From positions 4,650,001-4,714,000 of the forward strand of contig NZ_CP109427.1 of the NCBI RefSeq assembly GCF_036250695.1: DNA of 64,000 nucleotides, given 5' to 3'. Below are positions 43,387 through 51,158 of this stretch, piece after piece (position 1 is the first letter of the stretch; the number at the start of each line of letters is the position of its first letter). Origin of the DNA: Streptomyces sp. NBC_01497 (lineage in GTDB: Bacteria; Actinomycetota; Actinomycetes; Streptomycetales; Streptomycetaceae). A program made the position numbers and the translations under genes. A model generated the notes under the pieces. That model had not been told where the DNA came from. It saw nothing but the letters and a program-made list of their open reading frames with translations, and did not search any database.

Positions 43387-44190
43387 TTACTCCACGCCTT
43401 CCTGGTGCGGGTGTCGGGGACGGGGCTGTACGGGCAGACCGCGCAGCACCCGGAGTGCTATGCCGTGGAGCCGGATGCCCACGGAGACGGCGGCGGTCGA
43501 CCATGGATGGCGCAGGGCGGCGCCGAGCAGTTCGCGGTGTGTGGCGGGGCGGCGCGAACCGCGCACGGTCGCGGTGAAGGCACGGCCGCCCGGGCGGTCC
43601 AGATGCACCGTGAGGGAGAGCCGGTCCGCCGGCTCCGGCAGGTACATGGTGTAGCCGCCGTCGACGGGGAAGAACGGCGAGACGTAGAAGTCCTTGTCGA
43701 CCGTGGCACGCCCGGCCCCGTCGGGGCCCAGCAGATAGCAGTGCCGTTCCCGGTAGGTGTTGTGCACCTCCGCCACGACGCAGGCCGTGGAGCCGTCCGG
43801 CCGGTGGCACCAGTAGAGCGTGAGGGGGTTGAACACATGGCCGAACACACGGGCGTGCGCGAGCATCACCACCCGGCCGCCTGCCAGGTCGATGCCCCGG
43901 GCGTCGAGGAACGAGTCGAGCCCGGCGCGGATGGAGGGCAGGTTGCCGCTGAAGTGGTCGCGGGCGTCGAAGCGGGCCAGCGGGCGCAGCCACCACGGGA
44001 GCACCGGTGGCCGGTCCGGGTCGATCAGCCACAGGTAGGTGCGGACACGAAAGGCGTACCGGCGCGGCGAGACGCGGACGTGCGCGATGGTGCAGGGGTA
44101 CAGCGCGGGCGTCGTGGGGCCGCTCGCGGTGGCGGGCCCGTCGGCCGCCGGCCGTGAGAACGGCGGGAGCGCGCGAGGCGTCGGTGTCAC
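43387..44190 (-). CDS. DUF1365 family protein
   Basis: 267-aa protein of unknown mechanism. Family marks visible are CTIAHVRVSPRRYAFRVRTYLWLIDPD at the start, FGHVFNPLTLYWCHRPDG, AEVHNTYRERHCYLL and KDFYVSPFFPVDGGYTMYL. GTG 44190 overlaps the stop of the FAD oxidoreductase (GTGA). The DUF1365 family is nearly always beside a FAD amine-oxidase-like protein and a CFA-type methyltransferase, as here, which suggests an accessory role in acyl-chain modification. Confidence 0.85.
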   Translation of the reverse strand: MTPTPRALPPFSRPAADGPATASGPTTPALYPCTIAHVRVSPRRYAFRVRTYLWLIDPDRPPVLPWWLRPLARFDARDHFSGNLPSIRAGLDSFLDARGIDLAGGRVVMLAHARVFGHVFNPLTLYWCHRPDGSTACVVAEVHNTYRERHCYLLGPDGAGRATVDKDFYVSPFFPVDGGYTMYLPEPADRLSLTVHLDRPGGRAFTATVRGSRRPATHRELLGAALRHPWSTAAVSVGIRLHGIALRVLRGLPVQPRPRHPHQEGVE

Positions 44191-45572
44191 CAGTCCACCC
44201 CCAGTGAGGCGGCCGCCCGCACCCCGGAGCGACAGCCGTCCTCGTGGAAACCCCAGCCGTGGTAGGCGCCGGCGTAGGCGGTGACACCGGTGTTCAGGCC
44301 GGGCAGGTGGTGCTGCGCGGCCACCGATTCCGGTGTGTACACGGGGTGTTCGTAGTCCACGTGGGCGATGACGCTCCCCTCGTCGACGAGGTCCGCGCCG
44401 TTGAGCGTCACGACGTACCGCTCGGGCGCGTCGAGGCGCTGGAGCCGGTTCATGTCGTAGCTGATGCGGACGGCCGCCGCGCTCGCGTCGCAGCTCGGGA
44501 GGCGCATGTTCCATGACGCCGCGGCGCCGGCCGCACTCGGCAGCAGGGATGTGTCGGTGTGCAGCTGGGCCGGGTTGCGGGAGTAGCGGAAGGCCCCGAG
44601 CACCTGCCGTTCCTCGTCGGTGGCGTCGGCGAGAAGCCGTAGGGCCTCGCCGGGATGGACGGCGATCACCACACCGTCGTACGACGTGGTGCGGCCGTCC
44701 TCGGCGGTGACGGTGGCTCCGCGCGGGCCCCGGGCGATCGTGCGTACGGGAGTCGCCGTGTGGACGGCGGTGAGTTGTTTGCCGATGCGTTCCACATACG
44801 TTCGCGAGCCTCCGGTCACCGTGCGCCAGGAGGGGGAGTCGCTGACGGACAGCAGGCCGTGGTGGTCGAGGAAGCGGAACAGGTAGTGAGCGGGATAGCG
44901 CAGCGCCGTCTGCCCGTCGCAGGACCAGACGGCCGAGACCAGGGGGGTGATGAAATGAGCGATGAAGTAGCGGGAGAAGCCGCCCGCGTCGAGGAACGCA
45001 CCGAGGGTGGTGGCCTGTGCGGCCGGCTCCCGCCCCGCGTCCGTCGCCGCCGCGCGACGCGTTGCCGGCGCCTCGGGAACGGGGTTCCCGTGTTCCTGAC
45101 CTTCCCGCGAAGGCTGCTCCTGCTCTCGCTCCCGGGTGTCCCGCGTCAACAGGCGGCGGGCCGCGCGGTGGAAGCGGGGGATCTCGCCGAGCATGCGCAG
45201 ATAGGAGGGATTGAGGATGTTGCGCGGCTGGGCGAACACACCGCGGAGGCCGCGTGCGCCCGCGTACTGAAGGCCGCAGCCCTCGCAGCGTACGGACATG
45301 CTCATCTCCGACTCCTGCGTCCGCACGTCCAGTTCCCGCAAGAGGCGCAGGAGATACGGATACGTGCGCGCGTTGTGCACGATGAAGCCGGAGTCGACCC
45401 CGTGTATCCGGCCGTCGGCGGAGGCTGCGTCGTGTGTGTGCGCATGGCCGCCGAGCCGGTCGTCGGCCTCGTAGAGCGTCACCTCGTGGCCGCCTCCGCG
45501 CAGGATCCAGGCGGCCGTCAGGCCGGCCACTCCGCTGCCCACGACGGCCGTGCTCCGCGCCGCTCCACTCAT
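44187..45572 (-). CDS. FAD-dependent oxidoreductase (amine-oxidase-like)
   Basis: First gene of the lipid-modification operon, 461 aa. AVVGSGVAGLTAAWILRGGG is the FAD dinucleotide motif, followed by YEADDRLGGHAHTHD; the C-terminal AGAYHGWGFHEDGCRSG is the FAD-binding end of the family. ATG 45572 has an excellent GGAAGGAGAACG site; the open frame continues far upstream but is non-coding there. A Glu/Arg/Thr-rich insert (about residues 145-190) replaces a loop. It is homologous in position to mycobacterial Rv0449c. It probably acts with the methyltransferase, for example reducing a methylene intermediate. Confidence 0.88.
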   Translation of the reverse strand: MSGAARSTAVVGSGVAGLTAAWILRGGGHEVTLYEADDRLGGHAHTHDAASADGRIHGVDSGFIVHNARTYPYLLRLLRELDVRTQESEMSMSVRCEGCGLQYAGARGLRGVFAQPRNILNPSYLRMLGEIPRFHRAARRLLTRDTREREQEQPSREGQEHGNPVPEAPATRRAAATDAGREPAAQATTLGAFLDAGGFSRYFIAHFITPLVSAVWSCDGQTALRYPAHYLFRFLDHHGLLSVSDSPSWRTVTGGSRTYVERIGKQLTAVHTATPVRTIARGPRGATVTAEDGRTTSYDGVVIAVHPGEALRLLADATDEERQVLGAFRYSRNPAQLHTDTSLLPSAAGAAASWNMRLPSCDASAAAVRISYDMNRLQRLDAPERYVVTLNGADLVDEGSVIAHVDYEHPVYTPESVAAQHHLPGLNTGVTAYAGAYHGWGFHEDGCRSGVRAAASLGVDW

Positions 45573-45620
45573 CGTTCTCCTTCCCTGCGGGGCCGTCCGG
45601 TCGTGCCCCTCACGTGGGTC

Positions 45621-45648
45621 CTTCGGAGCGGAAGCCACTGAGGACTGG
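45621..45648 (-). promoter_or_regulatory. Candidate SigK-type promoter for the FAD/DUF1365/CFA/DUF1295 operon
   Basis: Read on the minus strand: CCAGTCC (45648-45642), 15 bases, CCGAAG (45626-45621). A start near 45614 would leave a leader of about 40 bases containing the strong ribosome site. Spacing and sequence match the two other candidates in this cluster (45706-45733 and 50502-50529). Confidence 0.45.
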
Positions 45649-45685
45649 TCCCCGTCGTACTCCGGTTCGCATCGGCCGGGCGATT

Positions 45686-45705
45686 TCATTCCCACGTGTG
45701 AATGA
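45686..45705. promoter_or_regulatory. 20-bp near-perfect palindrome between divergent operons
   Basis: TCATTCCCACGTGTGAATGA is symmetric at 9 of 10 pairs and centred on ACGTG. It lies between the two divergent candidate SigK-type promoters. Its location suggests a dimeric regulator binding both ways. It also overlaps the most upstream in-frame ATG (45702) of the oxidoreductase gene, arguing against that start. Confidence 0.5.
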
Positions 45706-47672
45706 CCAATCCCGGGAGCTCGTTGCGCCGAATGGCCGTCGTGAGTGGAGATACGGAAGTCGGCACACCGAAGGGCCGCCCCGGGCGTCGGGGCGGCCGG
45801 GGACCGCGTGTCCTGCTGGGCGCGACGAGCGGTTTGCTCTCGGGGTTCGCGGCGCTCGCCGTGGCGGAACTGGTCTCGGCGGCGGTACGCCCCGAGGCGA
45901 GTCCGGTCACGGTGGTGGGTGGCGCGGCCGTCGACCGCACCCCGCCCGCGCTGAAGGACTTCGCGGTACGGCACTTCGGGACCAACGACAAGGCGGTGCT
46001 GCAGCTGGGCATCGTGGTCGTCCTGGCTCTGTTCGCCGTCGCCGTCGGGGTGTTCGCCCTCCGGTACCGCAGGACGGGTGCCGGCGTCGCGCTCCTGTTC
46101 GGTGCTGTGGGTGTCGCCGCGGCGTCGACCCGGCCGGACGCGCGACTGTCCGATGTCCTGCCGTCCGCCGTGGGTGGAGTGGTGGCCTGCGGGCTGCTCC
46201 ATTGGCTGGTCGGCCGGGTTCCGGCCCCGTACGGGGGCGGGGCCGGGACACTCAGCCAGGAAGCGGCCCGGGATGCGACCGGTTCGGATGACGCGGCAGG
46301 GTCGCGGAAGGCGGCGGGCCGTGAGAGCACGCCCGCGTCCGGCACCAGGACCGGTCGCGTGCCCGTCCGAGCGTCCGGGTCCGAGTCCGAGTCCGGGACC
46401 GGGAGTCCGTTCGAGCCCGGCAGCGAGTCGGCGTCCTGCACCGACTCCGAGCCCGACACCGGCATCGCGTCCGGGCCCAGCACCGCTTCGGCGTCCGGCA
46501 CCGAGTCCGGAAACGGGCCCGGGGCAGGGCCCGGTATTCGGCCGGGGGCGGGGCCCGGGGACGTGCCCCTCGTGCGGGGCGTGTTCGACCGGCGTGGGTT
46601 CGTCGTCGCCGCGACAGCGGCTGCGGCGGCCTCGGCCGGGGCGGGCGCTCTCGGCCGGCACCTCAACAGCGACAAGGCGGCGGCGCAGGCGGCGGACCGC
46701 GCGGACATCGTCCTGCCGCGCCCGGCGTCGCCTGCCCGGCCGGTCCCGGCCGGGGCGCACCTGGGGGTGGCGGGTCTCAGCCCGTTCATGACGTCCACCA
46801 AGGACTTCTACCGGGTGGACACCGCGCTGGCCGTTCCGCAGGTGGATGCCATGACGTGGAAGCTGCGGCTGCACGGCAAGGGGGTGCGCCGGCCGGTGAC
46901 ACTGACGTTCCGGGACCTGCTGCGGCGTGACCTCGTCGAGCGTGACATCACCCTCACGTGTGTCTCGAACGAGGTGGGTGGCCCGTACGTCGGCAACGCC
47001 CGTTGGATCGGGGTCCACCTCGCCGACGTTCTCCGGGAGGCGGGTGTACGGCCCCCGTCCGAGGGCGGGCCGGCCGACCAGCTCGTCGCGCGCTCCGTCG
47101 ACGGGATGACGATCGGCTCCCCCGTGGAGACGGTGATGGACGGCCGGGACGCGTTGCTCGTCCTCGGGATGAACGGCGAACCGCTGCCGTTCGCGCACGG
47201 CTTCCCCGTACGCATGCTGGTGCCGGGCCTGTACGGGTACGTCTCCGCCTGCAAGTGGCTGACGGATCTCGAACTCACCACGTTCGACGACTTCGACGCC
47301 TACTGGGTCAAGCGGACGTGGTCGCGTGAGGCGCCCATCAAGACCGAGTCCCGGATCGACACACCACGGCCGTTCGCGAGCCCGAAGGCGGGTGTGGTGC
47401 CGGTCGCCGGTGTGGCCTGGGCACAGCGCAGGGGCATAGCCCGGGTCGAGGTCCGGGTCGACGGCGGGCCGTGGCACGAGGCGAAGCTCGGTGCGGAGGA
47501 CACCCGCGACACCTGGCGCCAGTGGATGTGGCCGTGGCCCGCCACGTCGGGCAGCCACACGTTGGAGGTCCGTGCCACCGACCGCACGGGCTACACGCAG
47601 ACGGAGAAGCGCGTCGGGACGGTGCCGAACGGCGCCACCGGCTGGCATTCGGTGGTGGTCGCCGTGCCCTGA
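45702..47672 (+). CDS. Membrane-anchored molybdopterin-dependent oxidoreductase (sulfite-oxidase-like)
   Basis: N-terminal third carries about four membrane helices; a long Ser/Gly/Pro-rich linker (residues 190-290) follows; then an internal twin-arginine-like segment (DRRGFVVAATAAAAAS) and a sulfite-oxidase-type catalytic domain. ITLTCVSNEVGG supplies the Cys ligand of molybdenum. The C-terminal half (GVAWAQRRGIARVEVRVDGG, TDRTGYTQTEK) is the Mo-cofactor dimerisation domain. The start is uncertain: ATG 45702 overlaps a palindrome, ATG 45732 overlaps a promoter-like -10, and GTG 45741 would fit a leaderless transcript. Substrate unknown; the catalytic part should face outside. Confidence 0.85.
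   Translation: MTNPGSSLRRMAVVSGDTEVGTPKGRPGRRGGRGPRVLLGATSGLLSGFAALAVAELVSAAVRPEASPVTVVGGAAVDRTPPALKDFAVRHFGTNDKAVLQLGIVVVLALFAVAVGVFALRYRRTGAGVALLFGAVGVAAASTRPDARLSDVLPSAVGGVVACGLLHWLVGRVPAPYGGGAGTLSQEAARDATGSDDAAGSRKAAGRESTPASGTRTGRVPVRASGSESESGTGSPFEPGSESASCTDSEPDTGIASGPSTASASGTESGNGPGAGPGIRPGAGPGDVPLVRGVFDRRGFVVAATAAAAASAGAGALGRHLNSDKAAAQAADRADIVLPRPASPARPVPAGAHLGVAGLSPFMTSTKDFYRVDTALAVPQVDAMTWKLRLHGKGVRRPVTLTFRDLLRRDLVERDITLTCVSNEVGGPYVGNARWIGVHLADVLREAGVRPPSEGGPADQLVARSVDGMTIGSPVETVMDGRDALLVLGMNGEPLPFAHGFPVRMLVPGLYGYVSACKWLTDLELTTFDDFDAYWVKRTWSREAPIKTESRIDTPRPFASPKAGVVPVAGVAWAQRRGIARVEVRVDGGPWHEAKLGAEDTRDTWRQWMWPWPATSGSHTLEVRATDRTGYTQTEKRVGTVPNGATGWHSVVVAVP
45706..45733 (+). promoter_or_regulatory. 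Candidate SigK-type promoter for the molybdopterin oxidoreductase
   Basis: CCAATCC (45706-45712), 15 bases, CCGAAT (45728-45733). The -10 matches the CCGAAT consensus known for mycobacterial SigK, and the -35 is close to CCATCC. Transcription would begin at about 45740-45741, exactly at a GTG codon. Confidence 0.45.
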
Positions 47673-47863
47673 TTCCCCCACCGCGTCGCCGTCGGGCGGG
47701 ACACGCCTTCCTGACCTGGCCTCGCCCGTGCGTCTTCGGCCCGGCACCCGCGGCCGGCCCGCGACAACCGGGCCGGGTGCGGCCGGAACAGCCAGTCATT
47801 CCCCAGTCACGACCCAACCCCCCAGGGTGCACACGGATGTGCGCCGACCAGAAGGAGAACCTC

Positions 47864-48514
47864 ATGATCGCCCAGCGTTTCCAGCGGACCGCCGCCATCG
47901 CCGCCGCCGCCCTCGCCCTGCCGGTCGTCCTGACGGCGTGTTCGAGCGACAACAGCAAGAGCAGCGACAAGGCGGGCTCCGCAGCCTCGTCGGCGATGCC
48001 GCCCAAGGCCTCCGCGTCGAGCGCCCCCAGCACGATGGACCAGCCGTTCGGGCCTGCCTGTTCGTCCGTTCCCAAGAGCGGCGCCGGCAGCTTCAACGGC
48101 ATGTCGCAGGACCCGGTGGCCACCGCGGCGTCGAACAACCCCGACCTGTCCACGCTGGTCACGGCCGTGAAGAAGGCCGGACTCGTCGACACCCTCAACA
48201 ACGCCAAGGGCATCACGGTGTTCGCGCCCACCAACGAGGCGTTCGCCAAGATCCCGAAGGCTCAGCTCGACAAGGTCCTCAGTGACAAGGCGACGCTGAC
48301 GAAGATCCTCACGTACCACGTGGTGGGCCAGAGGGTGACGCCGTCGCAGCTCGGCAACGGCGCGTTCGCCTCCCTGGAGAAGGAGAAGGTCATGACGGCC
48401 GGCTCCGGCGACGCCTTCAAGGTGAACGACACCGCGAACATCGTCTGCGGCAACGTGCCGACCTCCAACGCGACGGTCTACATCATCGACAGCGTTCTGA
48501 TGCCGAAGATGTGA
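47864..48514 (+). CDS. Fasciclin-domain lipoprotein
   Basis: Exported surface lipoprotein of 216 aa. The N-terminus is a lipoprotein signal (basic MIAQRFQR, hydrophobic AALALPVVLTAC with lipobox Cys), then a Ser/Ala-rich spacer, then one FAS1 domain: TVFAPTNEAFAKIP and TYHVVGQRVTPSQL are the H1 and H2 family motifs, ending in VYIIDSVLMPK. ATG 47864 follows GAAGGAGAACCTC. It resembles the mycobacterial MPT70/MPT83 proteins, which are SigK-controlled. It probably mediates adhesion or envelope interactions. It lies 191 bp after the oxidoreductase. Confidence 0.9.
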   Translation: MIAQRFQRTAAIAAAALALPVVLTACSSDNSKSSDKAGSAASSAMPPKASASSAPSTMDQPFGPACSSVPKSGAGSFNGMSQDPVATAASNNPDLSTLVTAVKKAGLVDTLNNAKGITVFAPTNEAFAKIPKAQLDKVLSDKATLTKILTYHVVGQRVTPSQLGNGAFASLEKEKVMTAGSGDAFKVNDTANIVCGNVPTSNATVYIIDSVLMPKM

Positions 48515-49108
48515 CGCGGTGACGCGGTAGGTGCGTGGCGGGCCGTAGCGGGCTCACGCCGAGGGGCGGTCACCCGTACATCGGGGTGACCGCCCCTCGG
48601 CGTCGCGCCGGTGGACCGTGGCGGCCGTGCACGTGGGTGATACGGGTGCACGCCGTGCTCGTGCCTCACGCCCGGACCTCGCAGGCACCCGTGGCGCCCG
48701 TCCCCGTGGTGAGCGTCCGGGTCGCGCTCCCGCCTGCGGCGGTTGCTTCCGGCGGAGCCGAGCCGCGCTGGTCCTCCCCGTGGTGCGTCGGCCGGGGGCC
48801 CGCGTCCGGGGATCGGCGGCCGACGCCCGTAGATCATGGGTCCGTACGCGGGTGGCCGCCCCGGCGACGAGCCGGAGCGGCCACAGGCGGTGCGGCGCCG
48901 ACACGTCGGCGCGGTCGAACGGTCGGGCGGCCACGCGGCTGCCTGGCCGCCCGGCGGGGCAGCCACCGGGCCGTACAGCCCGGTCAGCCGGCCCGGCCGC
49001 GCACGCACGTACTCACGCGGTCACGCACTCACGCGGTCACGTACGCACGTACTCACGCGGTCACGCACTCACGCGGTCACGTACGCACGTACTCACGCGG
49101 TCATGCGG
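48515..49108. other. 594-bp convergent intergenic region
   Basis: Holds the strong hairpin at 48557-48602 and a 40-bp tandem repeat at its right end. No convincing gene lies between the fasciclin and RskA stops. Confidence 0.6.
48557..48602. terminator. Strong hairpin terminator after the fasciclin gene
   Basis: A perfect 19-bp stem (CGCCGAGGGGCGGTCACCC and its complement) with loop GTACATCG begins 42 bp after the fasciclin stop. Like many Streptomyces terminators it has no U-tract, and it could act in both directions. Confidence 0.75.
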
Positions 49109-49115
49109 TCACGCG
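49004..49115. repeat. 40-bp tandem repeat running into the end of rskA
   Basis: Two exact 40-base units (49004-49043, 49044-49083) and a partial third are built from CGCACGTACTCACGCGGTCA text. The degenerate last units (GCGGTCA) contain the rskA stop codon (complement of TCA at 49109). Confidence 0.85.
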
Positions 49116-49861
49116 GGGAACTTCATCAGCGCGAGCGGGTTCGACGTCGGCGACGTGGAGCCGCCGGCGGGTTCGACGGTGATTCCCATGGCCGACGCCT
49201 TGCCGATGTGGCCTGTCAGGAGTACGGCCTGCGAGGCCGAGGGCGAGGTGATCAGGCCGGCCGGGCGCATCGTGCCCGCGTCGTCGTACCAGAGCTGGTA
49301 GACCTTGCCGTTCGGTGGTTTCGGCAGTCCGGACGCGATGAACGCGGCGCGGTTCTGCGAGCGGGAGACGACGACCGTGCCGCTGGCGCCGTCGCTGAGT
49401 TTCCCGGCTGTCGTGCGGGCGTCGGGCGCCGACAGTACGGTCGCCAGCCGGCGGGAGTCGTGCTGCGCTGCCTGCACTTGCGCACGGGCGTCCTGCGCCT
49501 CCTGGTGCTGCCAGACGGCGACCCCGCCGAGCCCGGCCGCCGCCGCGACGCACGCGGCGAGGGCCCATCGCGTCAGGGCCCGCCGCCGCCGGCCGCCGGG
49601 GCCGGGCCGGCCCGCCCCTGGTACGGCGGGCGGCAGTTGGCGCTCGGTCGCGACGCTCCGCATGACGCGTTCCTTGAGGGCGTTCGGCGGGATCACGGAC
49701 ACCGCCAGGCCGAGGCGCCCGGCGGTGGCCGACAGTTCGGCGACCTCCTGGGCGCACGCGGGGCACGCCAGCAGATGACGCTCGAACTCGGCGCTCTCCG
49801 CCGGATCGAGCGCGTGCAAGGCGTAGGCACCCGTCAGGGTATGCAGGTCAGCGGTGGTCAT
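49109..49861 (-). CDS. rskA: Anti-sigma factor, RskA type
   Basis: Membrane anti-sigma factor expected to hold the neighbouring ECF sigma factor inactive. Cytoplasmic part: zinc-finger-like HLLACPACAQEVAEL (HxxxCxxC, anti-sigma domain) in the first 50 residues. One membrane helix (LAACVAAAAGLGGVAVW) follows near residue 110, and then the extracellular RskA domain with VYQLWYDDAGTMRPAGLI. ATG 49861 overlaps the sigma gene stop (ATGA), as usual for sigma/anti-sigma pairs. Release would need regulated proteolysis. 250 aa is the normal size. Confidence 0.9.
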   Translation of the reverse strand: MTTADLHTLTGAYALHALDPAESAEFERHLLACPACAQEVAELSATAGRLGLAVSVIPPNALKERVMRSVATERQLPPAVPGAGRPGPGGRRRRALTRWALAACVAAAAGLGGVAVWQHQEAQDARAQVQAAQHDSRRLATVLSAPDARTTAGKLSDGASGTVVVSRSQNRAAFIASGLPKPPNGKVYQLWYDDAGTMRPAGLITSPSASQAVLLTGHIGKASAMGITVEPAGGSTSPTSNPLALMKFPA

Positions 49862-50442
49862 ACCGTCACCCCCAGGCAGTCGCGCAGCCGGATCAGACCG
49901 TCTCTGAGCCGGGTTTTCACCGTGCCGAGAGGCACCGACAGCAGTTCGGCGACCTCGCGGTAGAGCAGTCCCTGGTAGTACGCGAGGGTGACCGACTGGC
50001 GCTGCAACTCGGTGAGCGTGCGCAGGCAGCGCCGTACCTGTTCGCGTTCGAGCCGGGCTTCCACCTGCTCGGTCACCTCGTCGAACGACGGGGTGCGGTC
50101 CAGCAGGGCCGCCTTCTGCTCGCGGTCGCTGGCCGCCTGCGCCGACCGGACGCGGTCCACCGCGCGCCGGTGGGCGAGCGTCAGCACCCAGGTCATGCCG
50201 CTGCCCTTGTCGTGCCGGTACCGGGCCGCCATGCGCCAGACCTCAAGGAGGACCTCCTGCGCCACTTCCTCGGACTGTGCCGGATCGCGCAGCACGGAGC
50301 GTACGAGCCCCAGCACGGGCCCGCAGACCATGTCGTAGACGCGTGAGAAGGCCTCCTGGTCGCCCCGTGCCACCAGGCCGAGCAGTTCCTCCAGGTCAGG
50401 GCCCACGGGGACGGGTTCGCCGATATGAACGGCCTCTTTCAC
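49858..50442 (-). CDS. sigK: ECF RNA polymerase sigma factor, SigK type
   Basis: 194-aa ECF sigma factor. Region 2 is visible as PAQSEEVAQEVLLEVWRMA and GSGMTWVLTLAHRRAVDRVR; region 4 as LTELQRQSVTLAYYQGLLYREVAELL and VPLGTVKTRLRDGLIRLRD. GTG 50442 follows CTCGGAGGAGAGCCGC. Co-transcribed and overlapping with rskA. Together with the adjacent CFA-type methyltransferase, DUF1365, DUF1295, FAD oxidoreductase and fasciclin genes, this reproduces the mycobacterial SigK regulon, so those genes are its probable targets. The symbol rests on family and synteny. Confidence 0.88.
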   Translation of the reverse strand: MKEAVHIGEPVPVGPDLEELLGLVARGDQEAFSRVYDMVCGPVLGLVRSVLRDPAQSEEVAQEVLLEVWRMAARYRHDKGSGMTWVLTLAHRRAVDRVRSAQAASDREQKAALLDRTPSFDEVTEQVEARLEREQVRRCLRTLTELQRQSVTLAYYQGLLYREVAELLSVPLGTVKTRLRDGLIRLRDCLGVTV

Positions 50443-51158
50443 GCGGCTCTCCTCCGAGTGTGGTTCTCGCACGCGGCATCGACCGCGGAACGTCAATGCA
50501 CATTCGTCACCGCGGGCGTACGGGATTGGTCGGGCGCACGGATCTCCGGGCCGGCCCGGGGCCGGTCCGCTCTGATCCGGTCGCAGCCGGTCCGGTCCGG
50601 CTGCTCGCCGTGCCGTCCAGGACCCGCTCGGCCCCGCCGATGTCCGGCCGGGCTGCGTGCGTACGCGGGTCCCTCGGGCTCCTCGGGTGGTTCCGGTTCC
50701 CCGGGGCGTCGGGAGGAGCAGGGACCCTCGCGTGTCGGTCGCGTATCCGTGCGCAGCGCCGCCTACCCCGTTTCCGCGGCGCGACGCATGGCGGCGGCGA
50801 CCTCGGTGGCAGGTGATCGTCGCGGTAGCGCCGGGTGTGAGGCCCGTCTCCCGTTCGAGGGCGTCGCTGAGGGCGCTCGCACCGACGTGACCGAGCGGAC
50901 GCGCCGGCCCGCCCGCCGTCGTCACGCACGGCCCGCCCGTGTTCCTGACAGGACCGGCACGGGCCTGCCGCCTCCAGCAGGTGCGGAGGTGTGCCGGGCA
51001 TCGGGAAGCTCGCCCGGGGCGGCCCGTCGCACCGCGAGCGGTGACGCGAAGTCCCGGGTTCGGTACGGTGAGTGACGCCATGCCAGGAAACGGCGGACGG
51101 CGGTCGCGCGGCGGCCGTCGCGAGGCCCGCCGCCGACCGGAGGGACGAAACGACCGCC
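50443..51158. other. 716-bp divergent intergenic region
   Basis: Apart from the candidate sigK promoter at its left end nothing gene-like was seen. Open frames here lack ribosome sites and have no recognisable domain. Confidence 0.55.
50502..50529 (-). promoter_or_regulatory. Candidate autoregulated promoter of sigK
   Basis: On the minus strand: CCAATCC (50529-50523), 15 bases, ACGAAT (50507-50502). It is the same -35 and spacing as the promoter at 45706. A start near 50495 gives a leader of about 50 bases before GTG 50442. Confidence 0.45.

Noticed and set aside
45573..47747. Upstream continuation of the FAD oxidoreductase frame on the minus strand
   Set aside because: It is antisense to the molybdopterin oxidoreductase and of shadow composition; a strong ribosome site and start at 45572 define the real gene.
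50443..51158. Open frames in both directions between sigK and the GNAT gene
   Set aside because: Arg/Pro/Gly-rich shadow composition with no start signals or domains.
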